Counted from the first letter of the stretch, positions 16,662 to 27,947 are shown. The stretch: 64,000 nt of DNA from Brevundimonas bullata (GCF_014207965.1 NZ_JACHLM010000003.1:372001-436000), one strand, 5' to 3'. The notes: generated by a model not told the origin, from the letters alone. Numbers and translations: made by a program.

Positions 16662-18443
16662 TCAGTGGACGCCCGCCATGCCCTTCTTCAGCAGCGGCGA
16701 CAGCACCAGCAGCACCACGCCGACGACGACGCCGGTCCAGCCGATGGTCCCGAAGATCGAGCCGTAGGTCTGCAGCGCCAGCTCGGGGCTGGTGACCACG
16801 CCCGCGACCGTGGCGGTCGAGGTCGCCTGGGCGATGAAGCCGGCGGCGATGTGGGCCACCGAGCTGGACAGGAACCAGACGCCCATCATCAGACCCACCA
16901 CGCGGTCGACCGACAGCTTGGTGATCATCGACAGCCCCACCGGCGACAGGCAGAGCTCGCCCATCGTGTGCAGGAAGTAGGTCAGGAAGAGGAAGATCAG
17001 CGGCACGCGGAAGTCCACGTTGGCCTGCGTCGCCGACGCCCAGGTCAGCAGCAGGAAGCCGGCGCCGACCAAAACCAGTGCGAAGGAGAACTTGACCGGG
17101 GTCGAGGGCTCCATGTTGCGCTTGCCCAGCCAGACCCACAGGGCGGCGATGATCGGGCCGCCGATGACGATGATGCCCGGGTTGAACATCTGGGTCATGG
17201 GCGCATTGAACCACGACGGCATGGCCGTCGACTGGTCGGCGAACAGGGTCAGCGACGAACCGGCCTGCTCGAACAGGGCCCAGAACAGGACCGAGAAGAA
17301 GATCAGCGCCAGCGCCACCAGCATGCGGCTGCGCTCGGAACCGCGCAGCTTGAACACCACGTAACCCACAACCGAGGCGAAGATCACGCCGGCTAGCCAG
17401 GGCAGGGCCGTCTCGATGATGTGGTGACGCTGCATCAGCAGCCAGACCGGGAAGACAGCCACCAGGCCGCCGATCCAGAAGATGGCTTCGAACGGAACGC
17501 CCAGCACCTTGCGGCTTTTCAGCGCCACCGGATTCGGCGGACCGCCGCGACCTTCAAGCCAGCTCTGACCCAGGATGAAGGTGATCAGGCCCAGAAGCAT
17601 GCCGATGCCGGCCAGGCCGAAGCCGTAGGCCCAGCCGTATTTCATGCCGAGGTAGGAACAGGCTGCGGTAGCCAGAACCGAACCCAGGTTGATGCCGACG
17701 TAGAAGATGGTGAAGCCGCCGTCGCGACGGGGATCGTTCTCTTCATAAAGGGCGCCGACGACGGTCGAGATATTGGCCTTCAGGAAGCCCACGCCAACGA
17801 TGATCAGCGACAGTGCGAAGAAGAGGACCGGCTCCCCAAAGCCGAGATCCCGAACCGTTTCCAGCTTGTAGCCGTCCGTGGCGGTGAAGGCCGGGAAGCC
17901 CCCGGCCGCAGGCGCTACGGCCGGGGCCGCAACGTCCGCCGCCATCGCCGCCGCCGGCTCTGCGCCGACCCGCGAAACGCCTTCCGGCGAAATCGTGATC
18001 TGGGTGCGTTCATCGCCGTTGACGGCGAAGATGGTGCGGTTCTGGTCGCGACCTTCGACCTGAAGCTCGTAGGTGGTGGCGCCGATGGTCAGGTTTTCAC
18101 GACCGCCCTTGCCCTCGAACGCCATCGTGAAGTGGCCGGCGACTAGCAGGACGGCGCCGATGATGACGGCCTTGCGCGAGCCCAGATACTTGTCGGCGAT
18201 CATGCCGCCGACGACCGGCATCAGGTAAACCAGCGCCGCATAGGCGGCGTAAATGCCTTGCGCCTCTCTCGGGCCGAACAGGAAGTGCTGGGTCAGATAG
18301 AGGACCAGCAGGGCCCGCATGCCGTAGTAGGAAAAGCGTTCCCACATCTCTGTGAGGAACAGGACCACCAGCCCCCGCGGGTGCCCCAGAAACGTCTTGC
18401 GAGGCGCCGCCGACAGCGCGCCCCCCCCATCCGTCGTGCTCAA
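16662..18443 (-). CDS. POT-family proton-coupled peptide transporter
   Basis: This 593-residue inner-membrane protein belongs to the proton-dependent oligopeptide transporter (PTR2/DtpA) family, which imports di- and tripeptides. The N-terminal signature is EMWERFSYYGMRALLVLYLT, with the conserved ExxERFxYY used in proton coupling, and GFLKANISTVVG and FYVGINLGS follow. About twelve to fourteen hydrophobic helices are visible. Between helices 4 and 5 lies an extra soluble segment of roughly 100 residues, with the Ala/Pro-rich stretch AAPAVAPAAGG, probably a periplasmic or cytoplasmic loop characteristic of a subgroup. It is divergent from the GNAT-like gene, with 225 bases between them. Confidence 0.93.
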   Translation of the reverse strand: MSTTDGGGALSAAPRKTFLGHPRGLVVLFLTEMWERFSYYGMRALLVLYLTQHFLFGPREAQGIYAAYAALVYLMPVVGGMIADKYLGSRKAVIIGAVLLVAGHFTMAFEGKGGRENLTIGATTYELQVEGRDQNRTIFAVNGDERTQITISPEGVSRVGAEPAAAMAADVAAPAVAPAAGGFPAFTATDGYKLETVRDLGFGEPVLFFALSLIIVGVGFLKANISTVVGALYEENDPRRDGGFTIFYVGINLGSVLATAACSYLGMKYGWAYGFGLAGIGMLLGLITFILGQSWLEGRGGPPNPVALKSRKVLGVPFEAIFWIGGLVAVFPVWLLMQRHHIIETALPWLAGVIFASVVGYVVFKLRGSERSRMLVALALIFFSVLFWALFEQAGSSLTLFADQSTAMPSWFNAPMTQMFNPGIIVIGGPIIAALWVWLGKRNMEPSTPVKFSFALVLVGAGFLLLTWASATQANVDFRVPLIFLFLTYFLHTMGELCLSPVGLSMITKLSVDRVVGLMMGVWFLSSSVAHIAAGFIAQATSTATVAGVVTSPELALQTYGSIFGTIGWTGVVVGVVLLVLSPLLKKGMAGVH

Positions 18444-18668
18444 CGGCGTTCTCCCAAATGCTACGCCCTGACTGGCGCATTAAGGCCGCAGAAACAGCAC
18501 GGCGGGGCCACGGGAACAAGCGTTAACGCCACGACCCGTCACCGCAATGACGCATTTGTCAGGGTCCGACACGCAACCCCAGTTTGTTTCGCGCACTTAT
18601 AACGGGTCCACGCAACTCGAAGTTCGGTCGAATCGTTAAGGCCAAGCCTAGAATGAGATGCGCCGCGC

Positions 18669-19847
18669 ATGACTGTCCGCCGCTTTCACCCCGCCGACGT
18701 GCACGGCGTAATCCAGCTGCACGGCAGCGTCTGGTGGCCCGAGCGGTCGCGTGAGGGTTGGCGCTGGCTGGATGACAATCCGGCCCGGCGCGCGCTCGAT
18801 GCGCCTGCTGGCTGGGTGATCGACAACGCCGACGGCGACCCCGCCGCCTTCCTAGGCAACTTCATCCAGCGCTTCTGGCGCGAGGGACGCCCCCTGTACG
18901 GCGCGACGGGTTTTTCCGTCATCGTCCCGCCGGATCAAAAGGGTCGCAGCCGCGATCTGATCACCGCCTTCGTCCGGCAACCCGGCTGCTTCGCGCGCTA
19001 CACGCTTAACGCCAACGCCCGATCCAGCCCTTTGTATCAGCGCTTCGGCATGGTCGCCTGGCCGGCCGCTACCCACGCGCTGAAGCTGTCGTGGATCATC
19101 AACCCCGCCGCCTGTCTCTATAGTCGCGGACTGCGGTCGCTGGTGGCGCGCGAGCCCCGCGCCGCCCGCTGGCTCGGTGAGCAGATGATGCCGGCGCGTG
19201 GCGACGAACGGCCCGTCGACACGCGAAAACTTGCTGAAGGGGTTTCAGAGCTGGATGATTTGGCCGACACCTCGCCCTACGCCGCCTTCTGGAGGGCGCT
19301 ACGCGACCAGGGGCGACTGGTCGCCGACCGCAGCCCGGCCACGCTCCGTTGGCGGCTGTCGGACCCCGACCTGACGGTCCGCCCGCTTCATCTGGTGCGG
19401 CGGCTGGGCGACGAGATCACCGGCCACGCCCTGGCTCTGCTGGGCAAGGGCAACTCCATCGAACCGCCGGTGCTGGAAATCATCGACCTTGAGGCGCTGG
19501 ACCGCGACCCGCAGGCGATCCCGGCCCTGGTCGGGACCCTATTGAAACTGGCGCCCTCGCTGAGCGCCGCCAAGGTCCGGCTGCAGGTGGTGACTGAGAC
19601 CACGCTTCAACATCTGGGCGACCTGACGCGCAAGGCTCGACGCGAAGGCGGCTGGGGACATTGCCATGTCGCCTTTGCCCCCGAGCTTGAGGAGACAGAG
19701 ATCGCGGGCGCCGGCGACTGGCGCCCCACGCCGTTTGACGGCGACTACTCCTTCTGCAACCGCCCTTTGCCGGCTCGCCCGCCCCGCGCACAATGGCGAT
19801 GGTTCTCGAACAAAGAAGCGCCGACAGGCTCGAAGGCCGCAGCCTAG
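18669..19847 (+). CDS. GNAT-like acyltransferase-fold protein, function unknown
   Basis: The 392-residue protein begins MTVRRFHPADVHGVIQLHGS, an N-terminus typical of GNAT acyltransferases. Its N-terminal half has the acetyl-CoA-site-like pattern VPPDQKGRSRDLITAFV and NANARSSPLYQRFGM, as in members that resemble FemAB or N-acyltransferases. The C-terminal half has a second similar region (GHALALLGKGNSIE, then a DLEALDRDPQAIPALVGTLL helix), so this may be a double-GNAT protein. No membrane segment is seen. Genes of this kind sit in surface-polysaccharide loci in other bacteria, but the neighbours here give no such hint. Confidence 0.6.
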   Translation: MTVRRFHPADVHGVIQLHGSVWWPERSREGWRWLDDNPARRALDAPAGWVIDNADGDPAAFLGNFIQRFWREGRPLYGATGFSVIVPPDQKGRSRDLITAFVRQPGCFARYTLNANARSSPLYQRFGMVAWPAATHALKLSWIINPAACLYSRGLRSLVAREPRAARWLGEQMMPARGDERPVDTRKLAEGVSELDDLADTSPYAAFWRALRDQGRLVADRSPATLRWRLSDPDLTVRPLHLVRRLGDEITGHALALLGKGNSIEPPVLEIIDLEALDRDPQAIPALVGTLLKLAPSLSAAKVRLQVVTETTLQHLGDLTRKARREGGWGHCHVAFAPELEETEIAGAGDWRPTPFDGDYSFCNRPLPARPPRAQWRWFSNKEAPTGSKAAA

Positions 19848-19854
19848 GTGCAGC

Positions 19855-20271
19855 CTAGGTTTTGGGGAGGGCCTTAAGTTCGTCGCGGATCTCGGCCAGC
19901 AGGGCCTCGGTCGGGGTCGGGCCAGCGGCGACGGCCTCAGCCGGCTGTTCGCGACGCATCTTGTTGATGCCCTTTACCAGCAGGAAGACCACAAAGGCCA
20001 CGATCAGGAACTGGATCAAGGTGTTGATGAAGGCGCCGTACTGGATCGCCACCTTCTCGACGGCCTCGGTGGCCGGATTTTCGGGCACCAGGACCCATTC
20101 CAGCTTGGAGAAGTCGACCCTGCCCAGCAGCAGGCCGATGGGCGGCATGATGACCTGATCGACCAGGCTGGTGACGATCTTGCCGAACGATGCCCCGATA
20201 ATGACGCCGACCGCCAGGTCGACGACATTGCCGCGCGCGGCGAATTCACGAAACTCGGTCAGCAGGCTCAT
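19855..20271 (-). CDS. mscL: Large-conductance mechanosensitive channel MscL
   Basis: The 138-residue inner-membrane channel opens under hypo-osmotic stress to release solutes. The family signature is complete: EFREFAARGNVVDLAVGVIIGASFGKIVTS (amphipathic N-helix plus TM1, here quoted from residue 6 in pieces: NVVDLAVGVIIG), then a periplasmic loop, TM2 with FLIVAFVVFLLVKGINKM, and a charged C-terminal helix ELLAEIRDELKAL-like in sequence. The length matches E. coli MscL (136). It lies convergent to the GNAT-like gene with only seven bases between stops, and 15 bases downstream of ihfB on the same strand, so it may be co-transcribed with it. Confidence 0.97.
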   Translation of the reverse strand: MSLLTEFREFAARGNVVDLAVGVIIGASFGKIVTSLVDQVIMPPIGLLLGRVDFSKLEWVLVPENPATEAVEKVAIQYGAFINTLIQFLIVAFVVFLLVKGINKMRREQPAEAVAAGPTPTEALLAEIRDELKALPKT

Positions 20272-20286
20272 AGCTCAGTCTTTCGT

Positions 20287-20577
20287 TCAGGCGTCGCCGG
20301 AAGCGTTCAGGCGTTCGCGAAGTTCCTTGCCGCTCTTGAAAAACGGCACGGCCTTGGCGGGCACTTCCACTGTCTCGCCGGTGCGGGGATTGCGGCCGAC
20401 GCGCGCCGGACGGCTGCGCACCGAAAAGGCGCCGAAGCCCCGAAGTTCGACCCTTCCGCCGTCGGACAGGGCCTCGGTCATCTGACCCAGTATGACGTTG
20501 ACGACCCGCTCCACCTCGGCGTGCGTGAGGTGGATGTTCTCGGCCGCCAGCTTCTCGATCAGTTCAGACTTGATCAT
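20287..20577 (-). CDS. ihfB: Integration host factor subunit beta
   Basis: The 96-residue HU/IHF-family protein starts [18 protein letters not shown]. It carries the family motif [16 protein letters not shown] and the DNA-intercalating arm [19 protein letters not shown] with the proline that kinks DNA. The ending [14 protein letters not shown] is specific for IHF beta rather than alpha or HU. It bends DNA for replication, recombination and transcription. Its place downstream of rpsA is the classical rpsA-ihfB order, but here a strong terminator and about 210 bases separate them, so ihfB has its own promoter. Confidence 0.96.
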   Translation of the reverse strand: MIKSELIEKLAAENIHLTHAEVERVVNVILGQMTEALSDGGRVELRGFGAFSVRSRPARVGRNPRTGETVEVPAKAVPFFKSGKELRERLNASGDA

Positions 20578-20734
20578 TCAGGCCCCCGCCCGTGGCTGTT
20601 TCAGATGCAGTCGCTTCCGTTCAGGTCCGCACCCTAACCGTCTGACGCCACAGGAAGAAAGGGGGTCGCGTCGTTTAGGAGCGATTCTTACGGGCTAGCC
20701 TCGCCATTGGTGCGGGTTCTTGCCGTTCGCGCAA

Positions 20735-20765
20735 GAAAAAAGGCGGCTGGATTGCTCCAGCCGCC
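20735..20765 (-). terminator. Rho-independent terminator of rpsA
   Basis: On the minus strand the stem GGCGGCTGGA / TCCAGCCGCC (20756-20765 and 20742-20751) closes a four-base loop. It is followed by a run of T (20735-20741), giving a textbook terminator 25 bases after the rpsA stop. Confidence 0.93.
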
Positions 20766-20789
20766 CCGTTTTCTGGTCGAAGAGGACGT

Positions 20790-22493
<1,704 letters not shown>

Positions 22494-22701
22494 ATAGCTC
22501 TGGGGTTATGGCGCGCGACCGAATGGCCCCGCACGGGTGGATAAACAGAAAAAGGAAAAATCAGGTCGTCAGGACGCGAGGCCGGCCCAAGGGGGGCATA
22601 CAAATAAAGCCAGAACGTCCGCGGCAGCCGAGGTCAGGAGCGTTGGATTTGCCCGGAGAGATTTCTTTGCCTTCCCTACCGCATCGCTGCTTAAGGGAAT
22701 T

Positions 22702-23349
22702 CTAGATCCCGGCCCGGACTCGCGCCGCCTCGACGATACGGCGGGCCGCATCGAAGGCCGCTTCTATACCCAGATCGGTCGTGTCCAGCAAGACCGCGTC
22801 GTCAGCCTGGACCATGGGCGCGGAATCCCTACCGGAATCGCGCTCGTCGCGACGACGGATGTCCTCCAGCATGTCATTGAAGGCGATATCCTGGCCCCGC
22901 GCCGTCAACTGCTTCCAGCGCCGCTCGGCGCGGACCTCGGGCGTGGCGGTGACATAGAGCTTGGCTGCGGCGTCCGGAGCGATCACCGTGCCGATGTCGC
23001 GCCCGTCCAGAACCGCGCCGCCGGGCTGGCCGGCGAAGTCCTGTTGCAGCTTCAGAAGGGCGGCGCGGACGCCGGGGTGGCTGGCGACCCGGCTGGCCGC
23101 CTCGCCAGCGTCGCGCTCGGTCAGGCGCGGATTGTCCGACAGGCCGACGATATCCAGCGACAGGGCCGCCGCCTCGGCCGCCACGGCGTCGTCCAGATCC
23201 CGTCCCGCATCCAGCACCGCCAGACCGACGGCGCGATACAGCAGGCCGGTGTCCAGATGCGGCAGGCCGTAATGGGCCGCCAGACGCGCAGCGATGGTGC
23301 CCTTGCCCGAGGCGGCCGGGCCGTCGACGGCGATCACCAGAGCGGTCAT
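22702..23349 (-). CDS. cmk: Cytidylate kinase
   Basis: The 215-residue enzyme phosphorylates CMP and dCMP with ATP for nucleotide recycling. The P-loop is DGPAASGKGTIA, near residue 9. The CMP-binding elements LDTGLLYRAVG and GRDIGTVIAPDAAAKLYVTA follow, and the lid contains RRRDERDSGRDSAPM. The length is as expected for a bacterial CMP kinase. Its start overlaps the end of the upstream small membrane-protein gene by four bases, so the aroA, membrane protein and cmk genes form one operon. Confidence 0.97.
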   Translation of the reverse strand: MTALVIAVDGPAASGKGTIAARLAAHYGLPHLDTGLLYRAVGLAVLDAGRDLDDAVAAEAAALSLDIVGLSDNPRLTERDAGEAASRVASHPGVRAALLKLQQDFAGQPGGAVLDGRDIGTVIAPDAAAKLYVTATPEVRAERRWKQLTARGQDIAFNDMLEDIRRRDERDSGRDSAPMVQADDAVLLDTTDLGIEAAFDAARRIVEAARVRAGI

Positions 23350-23618
23350 GAGCGCCCTCCCATCACCATATCCCAGAGGCCGAGCAAGCCGACGGTCAGG
23401 GCCGCCAGGGCCAGAAGAGAGAAAAAGATAATCGCGCCCCAGAACTGTTCAGGCTGCGTCGCCAGATCTGCATGGAAGGAGGCCGAGCCTCGGCTGCCGT
23501 TGAACCCGATCTCGCCAGATCGTGCAGCGGAGTGAAGCCATAAGGCCAACAGGCCGAACAGCGCGAAGCCGCCGAACAATCGGCCTGGCGGAGACGACAT
23601 CAGGCGCTCGTCCGTCAC
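23346..23618 (-). CDS. Small two-helix membrane protein in aroA-cmk operon
   Basis: The 90-residue protein has two hydrophobic stretches: [17 protein letters not shown] near residue 15 and [20 protein letters not shown] near residue 60. They are separated by a polar loop of about 30 residues. It overlaps the aroA stop and the cmk start by four bases at each end (ATGA-type), so it is translated with them. I do not recognise a family. Its fixed place between aroA and cmk argues that it is real. Confidence 0.75.
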   Translation of the reverse strand: MTDERLMSSPPGRLFGGFALFGLLALWLHSAARSGEIGFNGSRGSASFHADLATQPEQFWGAIIFFSLLALAALTVGLLGLWDMVMGGRS

Positions 23619-24970
23619 GACGCGATCTCCGCGCCCAGGCCGTTCATCAGCTCGACGAAGCCGGGGAAGCTGGTGGCGATCATTTCCGGATCCAGGACCG
23701 AGACGGGCGCTTCGGCGGCGAGGCCCAGGATCAGATGGCTCATGGCGATGCGGTGATCATGGGCGGTGGCGACGGTCGCGCCGCCCCCCACAGGACCGCC
23801 GGTGACGATGAAACCCTCGGCCTCTTCTTCGACCGCGACGCCGCAGGCGGTCAGACCGGCGACCATCAGGGAGATGCGATCGCTTTCCTTGACCCTCATC
23901 TCGCCGATGCCGCGCATGACGGTGCGCCCCTGGGCATAGGCGGCGACCGCCGACAGGATCGGGTATTCGTCAATCATCGAGGCGGCGCGCTCTTGCGGCA
24001 CCGTCACGCCCTTGAGTTCGGAGTAGCGGGCCGTGATGTCGCCGACGTCCTCGCCCCCGCTGACGCGACGCTTGGAGATGGTCAGGTCTGCGCCCATCTC
24101 GATCCAGGTGTCGAACAGGCCGGTGCGCTGCGGGTTCAGCATTACGCCCTCGACCGTGACTTCCGAACCCGGAACAATCAGGGCCGCCGCCAGAGGGAAG
24201 GCCGCCGAGGACGGATCGCCCGGCACGGCTACAGCGGTTCCGGTCAGCTTTTGTCCGCCCTTGAGGCGAATGCGCCAGCCCTCGCCTTCTTCGGTCACGT
24301 CCACCATCGCGCCAAAGGCGCGCAGCATCCGCTCGGTGTGGTCGCGGCTCTTTTCCGGTTCGACCACGACAGTCTCGCCCGCCGCGTTCAGTCCGGCCAG
24401 CAGGATGGCCGACTTGATCTGGGCCGAGGCCACCGTCTGCACATACTCAATGGCCTTCAGACCGCCGCCGTCCAGGGTCAGGGGCACGCGGTCCTCGGCG
24501 CCGTTCCAGTCGAAACGCGCTCCCATATCGGCCAAAGGCCCGGTGACGCGCTTCATCGGCCGTTTGCGCAGCGAGGCGTCGCCGTCGAAGGTCGCGCTCA
24601 ACTCATAGCCGGCGGCGGCGCCCATCAGCAGGCGCACGCCGGTTCCGGCGTTGCCGCAGTCGATCACGACGCCGGGGCTGCGGAACCCGCCCTGCCCCTT
24701 CACGCGCCAATGCCCCTCGCCCAGCCGTTCAACCTGAGCGCCGAAAGCTTCGACGGCCCGCGCCGTGGCCAGGATGTCATCGCCTTCCAGCAGGCCCTCG
24801 ATCTCGGTCACGCCCTTGGCCATGCCGCCGAAGATCAGCGAGCGGTGCGACATGGATTTGTCGCCTGGGGCGCGCACGGCGCCCCTAAGGGACTTGTCGC
24901 CCGACGCGCGCACAGCGCCATTCAGCGAGGCGGAAACAGGACGCGCAGTCAGGGTCGAGGGGGCGGTCAC
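23615..24970 (-). CDS. aroA: EPSP synthase (class II type) with duplicated N-terminal motif
   Basis: The 451-residue enzyme joins shikimate-3-phosphate and PEP to give EPSP in the shikimate pathway. The resemblance to the CP4-like class is clear: [54 protein letters not shown] and [12 protein letters not shown]. The PEP-site loop reads GNAGTG, with glycine where the glyphosate-tolerant CP4 enzyme has alanine, so ordinary sensitivity is expected. Unusually, the segment [12 protein letters not shown] (residues 18-29) is followed directly by [12 protein letters not shown] (30-41) and HRS. The second copy is the genuine motif with the active-site lysine. The duplication is 36 bases (24884-24919 and 24848-24883). 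It heads the aroA, membrane protein, cmk operon. Confidence 0.95.
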   Translation of the reverse strand: MTAPSTLTARPVSASLNGAVRASGDKSLRGAVRAPGDKSMSHRSLIFGGMAKGVTEIEGLLEGDDILATARAVEAFGAQVERLGEGHWRVKGQGGFRSPGVVIDCGNAGTGVRLLMGAAAGYELSATFDGDASLRKRPMKRVTGPLADMGARFDWNGAEDRVPLTLDGGGLKAIEYVQTVASAQIKSAILLAGLNAAGETVVVEPEKSRDHTERMLRAFGAMVDVTEEGEGWRIRLKGGQKLTGTAVAVPGDPSSAAFPLAAALIVPGSEVTVEGVMLNPQRTGLFDTWIEMGADLTISKRRVSGGEDVGDITARYSELKGVTVPQERAASMIDEYPILSAVAAYAQGRTVMRGIGEMRVKESDRISLMVAGLTACGVAVEEEAEGFIVTGGPVGGGATVATAHDHRIAMSHLILGLAAEAPVSVLDPEMIATSFPGFVELMNGLGAEIAS

Positions 24971-25099
24971 CTGGCCAAAAACTCCGATTGTTCAGGAACG
25001 GCCGCGCTGGGCGGAGAAGAAGGCTTTTGACAGCGGCCCCCTTGGGTGGCAAGGGAGCCGGCCTAATTCTGAAATTCAACTCCTGCCGAAGGTTATCCC

Positions 25100-25567
25100 G
25101 TGGCCAAACCCGAACTGGGCCAAAAGCAGGTCTGCCCGAACTGCCAGGCCAAATTCTACGACCTGAACCGTCGTCCGGCGCACTGCCCGAAATGCGAGAC
25201 CGAGTTTGATCCGCTCGAAGAAGCCATGCGCAACCGTCGCGTTCGCGGCCGGACCGGCCCTGGCTTCGCTTCGGACGACGAGGCCGAGGATCAAGTCGTC
25301 GACAAGGCCAAGGACGCCGAGGACGAGGACGATGAATCCGAGCCCTCGACCCCAGAGATCGACGAGGAAGGCCATGAGCCGATCCTAACCCCCGACGACG
25401 ACGACGACGCTGAACCCAGCGCCGACGACGCCGGCATGGGCGCCGCCGACGGCGACGACGAAGACGCCCTGGCCGACGATGATGACGACTCGGTGCCCTT
25501 CATCGAAGACGAAGACGACGACGATCTCGAAGACGACATCGTCAAGCCGTCGCGCGACGACGACTGA
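25100..25567 (+). CDS. FYDLN-acid domain protein (TIGR02300 family)
   Basis: The 155-residue protein of this alphaproteobacterial family has a four-cysteine zinc ribbon at the N-terminus (CPNC, then KFYDLNRRP, then CPKC) and a very acidic C-terminal tail made mostly of Asp and Glu. The function is unknown. The acidic tail suggests binding to a basic protein or a nucleic-acid mimic role. The start is GTG at 25100, after CGAAGG, divergent from aroA with 130 bases between them. It is usually found beside aroA or tRNA-Ala in this group, as here. Confidence 0.92.
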   Translation: MAKPELGQKQVCPNCQAKFYDLNRRPAHCPKCETEFDPLEEAMRNRRVRGRTGPGFASDDEAEDQVVDKAKDAEDEDDESEPSTPEIDEEGHEPILTPDDDDDAEPSADDAGMGAADGDDEDALADDDDDSVPFIEDEDDDDLEDDIVKPSRDDD

Positions 25568-25692
25568 TACCAACGGTCAGAAAAATAAGCGGAAAAAAAG
25601 TTGTCAGACCGGCTTGATCTCTCAAAAGCCCTGACATAGTTTCCGCCCCTCGCCGGGGACCACAATCTCCGGCGAGGCCGACCGAAAGGTTC

Positions 25693-25768
<76 letters not shown>

Positions 25769-25854
25769 TCGAAGGCCTCGCGGAAATCCCGCGGGGCCTT
25801 CGTCCTATCGCTCCTGGCTACGGGAGCGGACATGTTTCTTAGCCGCAAGGCTTG

Positions 25855-25930
<76 letters not shown>

Positions 25931-25935
25931 CTCTC

Positions 25936-25969
25936 AAAGGGGTTAGCTGCGATGCAGCTAACCCCTTTT
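25936..25969 (+). terminator. Strong terminator after tRNA-Ala copy 2
   Basis: Arms GGGGTTAGCTGC (25939-25950) and GCAGCTAACCCC (25954-25965) pair perfectly around a three-base loop GAT. They are preceded by AAA and followed by TTTTGCTTT, a textbook rho-independent terminator beginning five bases after the CCA. Confidence 0.93.
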
Positions 25970-26759
25970 GCTTTGGGGTAACGCCGAGGTAACGAACGGC
26001 GTTTTTGTTTTCCCTTGTTCCGCCCAGCGTCGTCCGCGCCGTCGGCGCGCCCCGAAAGGCGATCACTGGACCACCTGGACCCGCCTCGCCCGACTTCCGA
26101 TTACGGATCGCCCGGATCGCCTGTTTGGCTTCGAGCTGCGCCGCCGTCTGGTAGGCGCCGCGCCGCGATCCCCGCCAGGCGGTCCTGACCTGAACCGCCG
26201 CGATCGTTGAGGTCTCGGAGGCCGCGTCACGGATCAGCTCGCAGGCCTGCGTCGCCGCATCGTCCGAGCGGGCCTTGGCGGTGGCTTCCTGAAGGTCTAC
26301 GTCCGCAGCCTCCGATCCGTCGAAGTCCCGGTCGAGCGATCGCATCGCGTACCGGGCCAGGTCGGCGTCCCGTTCAATCCGTCCCGCCGCCGAATGGAAG
26401 GCGCCGATCAGGGCCTCCCCCAGGATCGTCGAAAGTCGCCGGAAGACGACCGCTATCTGGGAGGTGGGAGCTGCGCCGGGCCTTTCCTTGCGCGAAGGCA
26501 GCCATGTTATGATCTGAGGCGATGATCTCGCCTATGCCCCCCCCTCGGGGAGCGACGATTCGATAGGAAGCATCCTGGGACTTTGATCGGCACGGCGACG
26601 CGAACCGACGAGTTTCATCGGCAAGCCTCGTTTCCATCCTCGCTAAAACGGATGCACTGCTCAAAACCCTACATACGCCTATCAATCTGGAAATCTTATT
26701 ATAGTTTCTTTCACGAACCTTTTGTATGGATAGTGATAACGTCATCCAAATAGAAGCTT
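25970..26759. other. Gene-poor stretch between tRNA-Ala and fic
   Basis: No confident gene is seen. A minus-strand frame is open from about 26515 down through the second tRNA (to 25866) and, read from about 26510, looks protein-like (SQIAVVFRRLSTILGEALIG, then RIERDADLARYAMRSLDRDF). It lacks a good start, and its end runs through the tRNA, so at best it is a decayed gene of an integrated element. The last 120 bases before fic (about 26640-26759) are markedly AT-rich and probably hold the fic promoter. Confidence 0.4.
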
Positions 26760-27947
26760 ATGAAGAGAGCCGATCTTAGCGCAGAGGTTCAAAGGACCCT
26801 CGTACGGCTGCCGCCCCCGCACGACAGCCATTACGGGGTCGTGCCTGTCGCACCCCCCGAACGCGACCTAAGCTTCGCCGCGGTCGCAGCCCGCCATCGC
26901 GCGGCGGAGGAGGCGCTCGCAAAGGTCGACGCCTACGCCCGCGGTCTCCATGATCCCTTCGTCGTCAGCCGTATCCTCTCCCGCCAGGAAGCTGTCAGCA
27001 GTTCGGCCATAGAAGGGACGCACAGCACCCTCGACGAAGTCCTCACCGGAGAGGCGACCCAGGACGAGGAGGCGCGCGCGGAAGTCCTGCAGGTGCGCAA
27101 ATACGCCACCACTGTCACCCGTTTCATCAAGCAGGCTCATCGGCAGGGAAACGAGGTCTTCAGCGCGAACCTGGTCCGTCGTCTTCATAAGCGCATCATG
27201 GAGGACGCCCCGAACTACCGCGACGCGCCCGGCGATCTGCGCGAAGTCTCCGTATGGATCGGCGGGCGGGACATGGCCTATTCGATCTTCAACCCGCCGC
27301 CGGCTTCCAAAGTCCCGGCCTGCCTTGAGGACACGGTGCGCTACATGCGCGCAGAGGGCATGCACGAGATCCAGCAGAGCATCATCACGCGCATGGCGCT
27401 CGCCCATGCCCATTTCGAAGCCGTGCACCCGTTCCGGGACGGAAACGGCCGGGTCGGCCGGATGCTGCTGCCGATCATGATGGCCGCCGATGGCCGTACG
27501 CCGCTGTATCTCGCCCCCTATATCGAGGCGAACAAGCCCGCCTATGTCGAGGCGCTGAAGGCCGCTCAGCAGCGGCTCGACTGGGCGTCGATGGTCGGCT
27601 TTGTGTCCGACGCGGTCGTGGGATCGGCGAACGAACTGTTCACGACACGCGAAGCCCTAGAGGTCTTGTCGACCCGTTGGAAGGCGCGACGCGCCTTTCG
27701 GCGGGGCTCGTCGTCTCTCAGGGCCCTGGAGATTCTGCCACAGTATCCGGTGATCACCATCTCCCGCCTGGCGACCCTCCTGAAGGTCACCTATCCAGCG
27801 GCAGCGACAGCGGTCGCGCAACTGGAGGAGATCAAGGCGCTGGTGGAGCGCACCGGCTACACCCGCAACCGGGTCTTTGCAGCCCCCGAGGCCTTGTCGA
27901 TTCTCAATCGGCCGTTCGGCGAGGAGCCGATCCTCCCCGAGGCGTAA
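26760..27947 (+). CDS. Fic-domain AMP-transferase with self-inhibitory motif
   Basis: The 395-residue protein has an N-terminal Fic_N-like region containing SSAIEGTHST (about residue 82), the (S/T)xxxE(G/N) inhibitory helix of class II Fic proteins whose Glu blocks ATP binding. The catalytic motif HPFRDGNGRVGR lies near residue 223, with the active histidine and all phosphate-binding residues intact, and the flap region SVWIGGRDMAYSIFNPP precedes it. The C-terminus is a winged helix (ISRLATLLKVTYPAAATAVAQLE) often found on Fic proteins that autoregulate. Such proteins AMPylate target hydroxyls. The target here is unknown. It lies between tRNA-Ala and hipBA in an accessory segment. Confidence 0.95.
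   Translation: MKRADLSAEVQRTLVRLPPPHDSHYGVVPVAPPERDLSFAAVAARHRAAEEALAKVDAYARGLHDPFVVSRILSRQEAVSSSAIEGTHSTLDEVLTGEATQDEEARAEVLQVRKYATTVTRFIKQAHRQGNEVFSANLVRRLHKRIMEDAPNYRDAPGDLREVSVWIGGRDMAYSIFNPPPASKVPACLEDTVRYMRAEGMHEIQQSIITRMALAHAHFEAVHPFRDGNGRVGRMLLPIMMAADGRTPLYLAPYIEANKPAYVEALKAAQQRLDWASMVGFVSDAVVGSANELFTTREALEVLSTRWKARRAFRRGSSSLRALEILPQYPVITISRLATLLKVTYPAAATAVAQLEEIKALVERTGYTRNRVFAAPEALSILNRPFGEEPILPEA

Noticed and set aside
23522..25030. 502-residue plus-strand frame opposite aroA
   Set aside because: Antisense shadow with no domain.
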